Below, piece by piece: positions 1 through 6,694 of a stretch of 64,000 bases of DNA. A program made the translations under genes and the position numbers. The stretch comes from Alcaligenaceae bacterium (GTDB lineage: Bacteria > Pseudomonadota > Gammaproteobacteria > Burkholderiales > Burkholderiaceae_B), in the NCBI GenBank assembly GCA_013416455.1, contig JACCES010000002.1:1-64000 (forward strand). Direction: 5' to 3'. The notes under the pieces are model-generated. The model did not search any database, had not been told where the DNA came from, and saw only the letters and a program-made list of their open reading frames with translations. Each line of letters begins with the position of its first letter. Positions within the stretch are counted from its first letter, which is position 1.

Positions 1-91
1 CGATCTGCTGAAGTGATTCGCCCTTATGCCAGCGTTCCCACATCAGCGCTTTCTGGTCTTCCGTGTAGTAGATTCGAGGCCGCTGCTTCAT
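1..91 (-). CDS. IS30-family transposase, N-terminal fragment (runs off the window)
   Basis: The minus-strand reading from the ATG at 91 gives 30 residues beginning MKQRPRIYYTEDQKALMWER, the typical N-terminus of IS30-family DDE transposases (helix-turn-helix region). An AAGGAG ribosome-binding site lies about 12 nt upstream of the ATG. The gene is cut by the window edge, so neither the catalytic core nor the left inverted repeat can be seen. The element's right end probably lies somewhere in 100-160, but I could not define an inverted repeat. It sits at the edge of an AT-rich accessory segment, as expected for a mobile element in an island. Confidence 0.8.
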   Translation of the reverse strand, partial: MKQRPRIYYTEDQKALMWERWHKGESLQQI

Positions 92-285
92 CTGCAACAC
101 TCCTTCTGCTTATGTAGCGTCTAGTATATTGCATCCACCGGTTGAATCCGCAACCCGAAGCTGACACAAGACATAAAGAAGCAGTCACTCAAGGTGAAGT
201 CGAGAAAGGTCAAAGACTAAGAGAACGTAAAAGCCTTTGTGTAAACGATCATTTGGCAGGAAATCACACGTCCAAGACTAGTGCC

Positions 286-1008
286 TCACGCCAATTTCTT
301 TATGCCCCAACGAAGCACTGCAAGCAGTCCATACTTGTTCCTAGCCGTACGGTGATCGACTGCTTCTCGACGCATCTCGATTCTTCTTTCAGCATCAGCC
401 CATAAAGGCAGCACTAATACCATAATGTAGATAACGCTTCCGACTAGATTGGCGTCATTAAAAATATAATATCCTAAGTATAAAAATCCAGCCAATAGTG
501 CCCAAGTTAATAGATGAACTGTAGTGTTCGCTGCCGCCCTAAGCAATGCTAGGGGCGGTCCAACAAAAGCAGTGTTCGTCAGTGGGTCAAAGCTGTTATC
601 GCGCCTGTACAGTAGGTAGTTAAGAATTTCTATCTGTCGATAAATGTAAGACCGGGTATCGTTGACGACACTCAAATCAATCGTCTTTTCCGGAAGTACT
701 GTCGATTTTTCAATAAGTGACATGATTACGTAGTAATGCTTAAGTGGAAGCAGATGAGCATTGCCCGCTAAAGCCGCAGTCAGTTCGGACACAGCCTTCT
801 CAATGTTATTCCCGTCACCATGTTTAGGAAATAAGACCATTCCAGACCACAGAAACAAAGGTGACCAAAATGTAGTTAAGCGCCTAAGCCATTCGTTGCG
901 CAACAATTCTTGCTTAGCCTTTTGCTGGGTGAATATATAGTCTTTGATGAGCCAGCTAACGAGAGCCACGAGGATAGGCGCCACTATAACTTTTAGGATT
1001 TCCATCAT
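286..1008 (-). CDS. Membrane protein of unknown function, last gene of the island operon
   Basis: 240 aa from the ATG at 1008; a GTG at 1029 would add 7 residues and overlap the upstream stop. One hydrophobic segment lies near the N-terminus (ILKVIVAPILVALVSWLI) and two more near residues 160-200 (TWALLAGFLYLGYYIF and GSVIYIMVLVLPLW). Between them is a roughly 110-residue soluble part, and the C-terminus is basic. I recognise no family. The start follows the stop of the PBP-like gene by one base (TGAGATGATG), so translation is probably coupled. Base composition is clearly AT-richer than the surrounding chromosome, pointing to transfer. It may anchor or assist the transglycosylase encoded just upstream, but that is inference from position only. 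Confidence 0.7.
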   Translation of the reverse strand: MMEILKVIVAPILVALVSWLIKDYIFTQQKAKQELLRNEWLRRLTTFWSPLFLWSGMVLFPKHGDGNNIEKAVSELTAALAGNAHLLPLKHYYVIMSLIEKSTVLPEKTIDLSVVNDTRSYIYRQIEILNYLLYRRDNSFDPLTNTAFVGPPLALLRAAANTTVHLLTWALLAGFLYLGYYIFNDANLVGSVIYIMVLVLPLWADAERRIEMRREAVDHRTARNKYGLLAVLRWGIKKLA

Positions 1009-1009
1009 C

Positions 1010-2680
1010 TCAAATGATTGCGAATGCACGTTTTTCAGACCATGCTAACAAGTCATTTCCTATCTTCTTTACAATCTGGGTTGCGGTTAAAGCCTTTGGA
1101 TCATGCTCGGGCTGCTCATGATTGAAGTTGAGCCATAAGCTGATAGAAACATCCTCGTTATATCCTGCAAACAGGCTGCCCTTTTTTGTGGTGCCGCTTT
1201 TCCCAGAAAAAATTTGCGAGATAGTTCTAATGCCCGAATAGGCAAGCACCTGCTTAAGGGCCTGAATCGCCGCATAGTCAGCCACTACACGGCCACTGCT
1301 CGGCCTTACGAATGCCGTCTGGCCATCCTCATATTCAACAAATCGTACTAGACGAGGCTCGATCGCCACCCCGTTCCGAGCAATGGAGGCGTATGCGTTC
1401 GCAAGTTTTAACAACGAAACTCCATCCCTAATCCCTCCTAAGGCCGCCGCCGTTGTAAAGGAGCACCTATTGACTAAGGAAAATCGCTCATATGTGGACA
1501 CCAACCGATCCTTATCAAGGCATTCGGCCAAACGTGCAAATACCGAGTTGTCACTCCTTTTGAGAGCCTCCTTCAATGTCAATTGTCCGTGATAGGCATA
1601 CCCATAGTTTCTAACGTTCCATTTCGTCCCAGTCCTTTTTTCAGAATGGTACGGAGCCGATTCAAAAATTGTTTCACTGGAAAACCCGCATTCAATCGCT
1701 GCGAGAAGCGCAAAAGTCTTGAATGTCGATCCGGGTTGTATGTGTCCTGAAAAGCTTGGACTAAATTGAGTTGCTTGGCCTTTACTCCAAGACGATTCAG
1801 CCAAAACATCTCCTGTTTTATTGCAAATGACGATCGCGGCTACTTGAGCGACTTCCTGCCTTCTTGACGCCTCCATGAGCAATTGGTCAATCGATCTTTG
1901 AAGCGATTCATCCATGGCAAGCTCAACCGCCTTAATATCTCGTTCAGGGAGACCTGCACGTAACAGTTCATCTCGCACCGCTCTTTCGATTCGCCTGTTA
2001 GACGTTCTCGATATGCGGATTGGGTTAATTGTGGTCTTTACAACACCTACTCCTAGTGCTCGCGATTTTTGCTTGGCTCTAATCCAAAATTGCACTTCGT
2101 TATTTTCAGGATGAAATCTCTCTGGAGCGCCAAGTAGGCCTATCAATGCAGGGATCTGATCTGGCTCCAACTTTCTGAATGGCTTCCTGTATATAATTCT
2201 CGCTGCCGCTTCGAAACCTTTGCTGCCACGACCCATGTATACGAAATCACAATAGGCATCAAGTATTTGATCTTTAGTCAGGTGCCGCTCTAATTTTAAG
2301 GCAATGACGGCCTCACACAGCTTTCTAGACCATGTGCGCGAAGGATAAAGGAAGAGGGTTCGCGCTAATTGTTGCGTAATTGTGCTTCCGCCCTGAGTGA
2401 TCTTACCGACAATCAAATTTCTAAAAATCGCGCGGATAATCCCCTTGTAATCAATAGCGCCATGCTCGTAGAACCTTTTGTCCTCTACCTCTAATATCCA
2501 TTTTTTTAGAAGTACAGAGTTTTGGGAAAGCTGTAATGGGTAGCATAAGTCTTCTCCTACGATCCCCAATAGCTTCCCCTGTCTTCCTCGCACGTGATAT
2601 GAATGTAAAGGAAGGAAGTCTCCTCGCTCAATCATCTGAAAGATAGATGGAAGTTGCCGGATTGCGCTGATTGCATTCAT
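1010..2680 (-). CDS. Penicillin-binding-protein-like transglycosylase/transpeptidase without visible membrane anchor
   Basis: 556 aa. It carries the full GT51 glycosyltransferase signature: EDKRFYEHG at 66-74 (catalytic Glu66), GGSTITQQ at 97-104, a basic RKLCE at 119-123 and the DAYCDFVYMGRGSKG block near 141-155. A transpeptidase domain follows with SxxK (STFK, 318-321), SDN (376-378) and KSGTT (494-498). It would therefore polymerise and cross-link peptidoglycan like class A PBPs. Unlike mrcA/pbpC products it is short and shows no N-terminal signal or transmembrane helix: the first 30 residues are polar. It lies between two membrane-protein genes on the same strand in an AT-rich island. 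It could be a specialised wall-remodelling or defence-associated enzyme; all catalytic motifs are intact. Confidence 0.85.
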   Translation of the reverse strand: MNAISAIRQLPSIFQMIERGDFLPLHSYHVRGRQGKLLGIVGEDLCYPLQLSQNSVLLKKWILEVEDKRFYEHGAIDYKGIIRAIFRNLIVGKITQGGSTITQQLARTLFLYPSRTWSRKLCEAVIALKLERHLTKDQILDAYCDFVYMGRGSKGFEAAARIIYRKPFRKLEPDQIPALIGLLGAPERFHPENNEVQFWIRAKQKSRALGVGVVKTTINPIRISRTSNRRIERAVRDELLRAGLPERDIKAVELAMDESLQRSIDQLLMEASRRQEVAQVAAIVICNKTGDVLAESSWSKGQATQFSPSFSGHIQPGSTFKTFALLAAIECGFSSETIFESAPYHSEKRTGTKWNVRNYGYAYHGQLTLKEALKRSDNSVFARLAECLDKDRLVSTYERFSLVNRCSFTTAAALGGIRDGVSLLKLANAYASIARNGVAIEPRLVRFVEYEDGQTAFVRPSSGRVVADYAAIQALKQVLAYSGIRTISQIFSGKSGTTKKGSLFAGYNEDVSISLWLNFNHEQPEHDPKALTATQIVKKIGNDLLAWSEKRAFAII

Positions 2681-2813
2681 TTGGTATTTTCTTATACGTG
2701 CCTAGCCGCGGGGCACACAAAATTTCATTAGAATCGCTCTACATCATATCGATAAACGGAATTGCCTCCTAGTACACAACTTTAAGTCATTTGCCGTTGG
2801 GAAGCCGAATTTC

Positions 2814-2829
2814 GTTCTACGCGTAGAAC
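2814..2829. repeat. 16-bp perfect palindrome between island genes
   Basis: GTTCTACGCGTAGAAC is a perfect inverted repeat without a spacer. It lies 18 nt downstream of the stop of the membrane/beta-rich protein and about 130 nt upstream of the PBP-like gene. No T-run follows on either strand, so it is less likely a Rho-independent terminator than a dimeric repressor site or an insertion target. Confidence 0.5.
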
Positions 2830-2847
2830 ATTTAAAAGTAGGGCATC

Positions 2848-3402
2848 TCAATCCACATCATGCTTCGCCCATGGCTTGTCTCTTTGCCACCTGACCTCGC
2901 CATCTTGGCTGGCAACCATGGAAGTGAAGCTTCCTACCATTTCTTTGTCGGATGTCACTACCAGTTCATAGAAATTTGTTGACTCTCGACCGTGGCCGTT
3001 CTCGACAACATGTAGAAACACAGAGTCTTTTGAAAAATATTTCTTTTCTATGAAACCCTTTGCCACCCCTCTGGTACGATTTTTTTCTTCAAAGCTCCTT
3101 TCCCCAGTAGAGGAGTTCTCATAAATCTTCTCGACGGTCCCTTCGATGCGGCTGCCTTCGCGCCAAAGCATCGCTACGTAGCCCAAAGTCATTCCCTTAT
3201 AGGGACTGTAAGCGGTATTGACGCTGCGCATTTGGAAGTACCAGCAGCCAGCAATGTTCGGTAGCGGGAAAATATTCTCTTTGAGCCAAAACAACAACAA
3301 CGCAAGGAAGCACCCGCCGATAACAGTGGCAAGTAAGCTATAGAGAAAATTTAACGCGAACATTTCGATGGTCATTTCACTTCTAGCCTCTGGTACAGCC
3401 AT
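2848..3402 (-). CDS. Membrane-anchored beta-strand-rich protein, unknown function (possibly Cap15-like)
   Basis: 184 aa. Residues about 15-40 form one long hydrophobic segment (FLYSLLATVIGGCFLALLLF). The remaining roughly 130 residues look like a small beta-barrel: GCWYFQMR at the start, alternating strands with I-EGTVEKIY, and an end motif MVGSFTSMVASQDGEVRWQR. This layout recalls lipocalin-like domains and membrane-tethered beta-barrel effectors of the Cap15 type, but similarity is by eye only. An internal ATG at 3375 has a better ribosome-binding site (AGAGG) and may be the true start. It is the first gene of the three-gene AT-rich operon, 167 nt upstream of the PBP-like gene. Confidence 0.65.
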   Translation of the reverse strand: MAVPEARSEMTIEMFALNFLYSLLATVIGGCFLALLLFWLKENIFPLPNIAGCWYFQMRSVNTAYSPYKGMTLGYVAMLWREGSRIEGTVEKIYENSSTGERSFEEKNRTRGVAKGFIEKKYFSKDSVFLHVVENGHGRESTNFYELVVTSDKEMVGSFTSMVASQDGEVRWQRDKPWAKHDVD

Positions 3403-3671
3403 GCGTTGTTAACGGATTCGTCGCGTTTCCATGTGAACCTTTTCTTGAGGATATTATGCATAAATAATCGCTTCCGGAGCGCCGAGCCGGTTTGATTCAT
3501 TTGCATCCCAATGCATGCAATAGGGAAGGTGGCAAGGAACCCCGAGGCCCGCTATCGGGAGCAATACTGAGCTGCTTCTTCTGGCCGATTCCTGCCCTTG
3601 ATTCCCGTGGATTATCGCCATTAAATGTATCAAAAACAAACAAGGCGGTGTTGTTTTTTGAAGTTCATTGT

Positions 3672-3857
3672 GTGCGCACCTTGACGCTCAACGTCAAGGT
3701 TAAGCTGGTCGCCAACGACAAGGGCGACAACGACAAAGCCCCCGACTTCCGCCTGCAAGCGGCGAACCATGACATCGGCGCGGCGTGGAAGAAAACCAGC
3801 GAGGTCGGGCGGGAATACCTGTCCGTCACCCTGGACGACCCCTCGTTCCCGGCGAAG
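3672..3857 (+). pseudogene. DUF736 fragment, remnant of a conjugative element
   Basis: The reading VRTLTLNVKVKLV, then APDFRLQAANHDIGAAWKK and EYLSVTLDDPSFPA is the conserved core of DUF736 proteins, which are encoded in integrative conjugative elements. The expected N-terminal block (about 18 residues before VRTLTL) and the C-terminus after SFPA are both missing and replaced by unrelated sequence. The gene is therefore broken at both ends. GC content jumps here relative to the AT-rich operon on its left, marking a junction between two mobile segments. Confidence 0.75.
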
Positions 3858-4001
3858 GGCGAAGGGCTGGAGACGATCGGCATTACAGAAATGGATTGAA
3901 GACCCAGTCGGCTATCGTCCGCTGACACATTGTGTGCAAGAAACTGGCTCTGCGGGCGGGCGCGTCAGGCGTGTTGCGGCGGCCACGTCCCGGCCATCGA
4001 C

Positions 4002-4337
4002 TTAGGCGTGAGTCAACACTAGGTGGCCGATTGGTTCTGCCGTCTCGCGCACACGAATTTCAATGTCGTAGCCTAGGCGGTTCAGGCAGTCCATCAGTTT
4101 GCGTTCGGAGAAATTCGAGAACTCGCCGCGCAGCAGACTCGATACCTTGGGCTGGGTAAGACCCATGCGCTTTGCTGCTTCGGCCTGCGTCAATCCGCGC
4201 TCGCGGATGGCTTTGGCAATTTCTATGGTCAGCCCAGACTTGATCTGGAGTTTGTCGGCATCGGGCAGGCCCAGGTCGGCAAACACGTTACCCGAACTGG
4301 CTTCGACCTCGATCCCTTCAACGATGCGTTTACTCAT
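4002..4337 (-). CDS. HigA-like XRE-family antitoxin
   Basis: 111 aa. The second half holds a helix-turn-helix of XRE type (LTQAEAAKRMGLTQPKVSSL, about residues 49-68) followed by LRGEFSNFSERKLMDCLNRL, typical of the antitoxin of HigBA/RelE-type pairs. It should bind DNA upstream of the operon and neutralise the neighbouring toxin. Its start overlaps the toxin gene's end by 8 nt, giving the toxin-first order usual for HigBA. The pair lies between the conjugative-element scar and the integrase, a common place for an island-stabilising module. Confidence 0.85.
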   Translation of the reverse strand: MSKRIVEGIEVEASSGNVFADLGLPDADKLQIKSGLTIEIAKAIRERGLTQAEAAKRMGLTQPKVSSLLRGEFSNFSERKLMDCLNRLGYDIEIRVRETAEPIGHLVLTHA

Positions 4338-4698
4338 TTCTCAACTCCTGTGCGACGATTGCAGCGGCCTTCATACGCTGACGAATGATGTCCATGTCTG
4401 GCTTGGGCGTTTCAATGCCCCGCTTGCTTTTCTTCTGGAAGACATGCAGCACAAAGACGGCCTCGGCGAAGCGCACGGTGTAGACGGTGCGGTAAGTGCC
4501 GCCGGTGTCGTCTTCGACAATTTCCAGTACGCCCGCACTGCCAAAGCCTTTTAGCACTTTCGCCGCTTCGTGCTGTTCGCCACGCTGGGCAAAATCGAGC
4601 GCATGACCGAAAAACTTTCGTACAGCGACGGGAAGGGCCAGCAGGTCTTTCTTGCTACTGCCAAGCCAGAAAAGCGGCTTTGTGGTGGAAGGCTTCAT
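4330..4698 (-). CDS. RelE/HigB-like toxin (phage Gp49-like, DUF891)
   Basis: 122 aa. The sequence resembles Gp49/HigB toxins, which are ribosome-dependent mRNA endonucleases: LLALPVAVRKFFGHALDFAQ near the N-terminus, a central YRTVYTVRFAEAVFVLHVFQ and a following KKSKRG basic patch. Length is usual for the family. It is first in a two-gene operon with the XRE antitoxin, with overlapping reading frames. The specific target is inferred from the family only. Confidence 0.85.
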   Translation of the reverse strand: MKPSTTKPLFWLGSSKKDLLALPVAVRKFFGHALDFAQRGEQHEAAKVLKGFGSAGVLEIVEDDTGGTYRTVYTVRFAEAVFVLHVFQKKSKRGIETPKPDMDIIRQRMKAAAIVAQELRNE

Positions 4699-4751
4699 GT
4701 AAATATACCATTTCTGGGATGATGGGCTACGGATTGCAAGCCAGGGCGGGC

Positions 4752-6035
4752 CTACGCCTGCTTGAGCCAGAGGACGTTATCCGCAAGCTTGGGCATCTTG
4801 CCCGCCTCCAGCTCATCCAGAAAATCCGCCCACTGCTGCACCATCACCTTGCGCTGAGCCAGGAACGTGGCGCGGTCGTAGCTGGCACCCAGTTCTTCCT
4901 TCGACACGTGCGCCAGGTGGCGTTCGATGACATCCGGTTCCCAGCCAAGATACTCGCGGATCATCGTGCGAGCAGTGGCCCGAAAGCCGTGGCCCGTGAT
5001 CTGTTCCTTGGTGTCATACCCCAGCGTGCGCAAAGCCGAGTTGATCGTGTTTTCGCTGATATAGCGTGACTTGTCCGAGCGCCTGGCCATGTTGGGGAAT
5101 ACGGGGCCTGTCGGCCCTGTAATGGGCAACAAATCTTCCAGAATCCGGCGAGCCTGGCGTGACAGGGGTACGATATGCGCAGGGGTGCGGCTATCGCGTT
5201 TCTGCCACTCGCGCATCTTCATGTTCTCTGGCGGGCATCGCCACAGCCCCTTTTTGAGATCGACATCTTCCCAATGAGCCAGGCGCAGTTGGCCGGGCCG
5301 CTGGAAAATCAAGGGAGCCAAGCGTAGGGCGGCCACGGAAATGAAGTTGCCGGAATAGGACCGCATATCTCTCAGGAGCTGTCCGAGTAGCTGTGGGTCA
5401 GTGATGGCGGCGTAGTGGCGACCGCGCGGTGTTGGCAAGCCCCCAGTACGGTTGTTGACGAAGTTCTGGGCGGGCTCCAAGACACCCGTATCCACAGCGT
5501 ACTGATAGACGTGCTGGACGGCCTCGCGGACACGCTGCGCCGTTTCCAGGTTGCCACGATCCTTGATGCGATGAAGGCATCGAACGATTTCCGGGGGCCT
5601 GATGGTCTCCATCGCTTTGTCACCTACCCACGGGAATACGTGAATCTCCAGGTGGCGAGTCACCTTGCTTTTGTAGCCGGCAGACCAGACGCGATCCTTG
5701 CTGGCACTTTCGAGCCAGGCGCGCGCCATCAGCTCGAAAGTATTCATCTTGGCGATCTTGGCTTGCTCTTGCTGCTCCCGTCGAGCGTCCTGCGGGTCGA
5801 TGCATTGAGCGCGTAGCGCGTTCGCCTCTCTGGTGAGTTCACGTGCCATTGCGAGGGTCACGGTGGGGTAGGCGCCCAGGCCGATCTTGATTTGCTTCGT
5901 ACCGGATTTGTACCGATAGAGCCAGCTCTTGCTGGATGCGCGCACGCGCAGGTAGAGGCCATCGCCGTCATTGAACATCTGTTCTTTGACGCTGGGCGAG
6001 AGGGTGCGGATCTTCAGGTCAGTCAGGAATCCCAT
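4752..6035 (-). CDS. P4-type tyrosine integrase of the tRNA-Leu island
   Basis: 427 aa. The N-terminal DUF4102 arm-binding domain (KIRTLSPSV..FNDGDGLYLRV, residues 8-31) is followed by a SAM-like core-binding region. The catalytic domain has Arg246 (FQRPGQL), HxxR at 349-352 (HGFR), His373 (RHLAH) and the nucleophile Tyr386 (ASYDRATF), so it looks intact. Length (about 400-430) is usual for P4 integrases. Its 5' end faces the 3' end of the split tRNA-Leu 175 bp away, so the attachment site is most likely the tRNA 3' end and the island extends left. It should catalyse excision and integration of that island. Confidence 0.93.
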   Translation of the reverse strand: MGFLTDLKIRTLSPSVKEQMFNDGDGLYLRVRASSKSWLYRYKSGTKQIKIGLGAYPTVTLAMARELTREANALRAQCIDPQDARREQQEQAKIAKMNTFELMARAWLESASKDRVWSAGYKSKVTRHLEIHVFPWVGDKAMETIRPPEIVRCLHRIKDRGNLETAQRVREAVQHVYQYAVDTGVLEPAQNFVNNRTGGLPTPRGRHYAAITDPQLLGQLLRDMRSYSGNFISVAALRLAPLIFQRPGQLRLAHWEDVDLKKGLWRCPPENMKMREWQKRDSRTPAHIVPLSRQARRILEDLLPITGPTGPVFPNMARRSDKSRYISENTINSALRTLGYDTKEQITGHGFRATARTMIREYLGWEPDVIERHLAHVSKEELGASYDRATFLAQRKVMVQQWADFLDELEAGKMPKLADNVLWLKQA

Positions 6036-6210
6036 AGGTGTACCCCTGCAAAAAGAAAACTGGGTACAACCAGTCTAGGGTACACCTTGGGGGGCACGCA
6101 ACGTCGGGATTTACTGAAACTTGATGGAACATCATGGGTTAAGTTTCTATCCTAACCACATGATTTTCTTGAGAATTTGGTGCGACTTGATCCTTCGTGG
6201 AACAAGCCGT

Positions 6211-6532
6211 TGGTGCCCGGGGCCGGAATCGAACCGGCACGCCTTGCGGCGGGGGATTTTCTTCCCACTTCGGCTTTCGCCGCCGGCGTTTCCGAAGAAA
6301 CGGCGTTCGTGGTCTGGAGCACGCCTTCACCATAGCCTTTCGGCCGTAGGTGCCCGCCGTCTGCTCTCTACACCTTCCCCGAGGCCTTTCGGCTTCAGGG
6401 CTTGGCTCGGCATTAGCTCGGACTTGCGTCCAGGGCCTTCACCGAGTTTGACGGGCTTCACCTCTGGGGTTTCCCCCGGAGGGCTCAAATTTGGTCTGAG
6501 TCCCCTGCGTCTACCAATTTCACCACCCGGGC
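6211..6532 (-). tRNA. tRNA-Leu(CAA), interrupted in the anticodon by a group I intron
   Basis: The 5' exon (6532-6498, 35 nt, GCCCGGGTGG... to ...GGGGACTC) and 3' exon (6260-6211, 50 nt, AAAATCCCC... to ...GGGCACCA) join into an 85-nt tRNA. Its acceptor GCCCGGG pairs with CCCGGGC, the anticodon stem is GGGGA/TCCCC, the loop is CTCAAAA (anticodon CAA), and it has a long variable arm and encoded CCA. The intron sits between C34 and A35, the same place as in cyanobacterial tRNA-Leu(UAA). A lone intact copy of both halves makes this a functional split gene rather than two att fragments. A P4 integrase lies just beyond its 3' end. Confidence 0.93.
6261..6497 (-). ncRNA. Group I intron (IC3-like), 237 nt, no internal ORF
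   Basis: The RNA has the canonical core, closely resembling the Azoarcus tRNA-Ile ribozyme as I remember it. P is near GTCAAACTCGG, Q is AATGCCGAGCCAAGCC, R is GGTGTAGAGAGCAGACGG and S is AAGGCGTGCTCCAG. P7 pairs GAGCA (6366-6362) with TGCTC (6321-6317), a compensated change from GACUA/UAGUC in Azoarcus. P8 is ACCTA..TATGGT. P1 is formed by the 5' exon CTC with GAG in the intron, and TTT beside it can pair with the exon-2 AAA as P10. The intron ends in G as required. It should self-splice; no homing endonuclease is encoded. Confidence 0.92.
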
Positions 6533-6582
6533 AATATAAGGAGGCTGGCGCAGCACAAGGCGGCGCTTGGTAAGAGGAAGGC

Positions 6583-6588
6583 AATTAT
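6583..6588 (-). promoter_or_regulatory. Possible -10 element of the split tRNA-Leu gene
   Basis: TATAAT on the minus strand about 50 nt upstream of the tRNA 5' end. No convincing -35 hexamer is seen at the right spacing, so this is a weak call. Confidence 0.35.
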
Positions 6589-6694
6589 ACGCAATCTTTC
6601 CCCCGCCTGCATGGGGCTGCGCGAATGCGCCGCCGGCCCTCTCCACAGGCCCTGCCGGGCAAGCCGTGCCGGGGCAGTGCATAGGCAAGGCCCT

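Noticed and set aside
6211-6532. Two broken tRNA-Leu halves left by island integration
   Set aside because: The halves join precisely into one tRNA and the insert is a group I intron, not island DNA.
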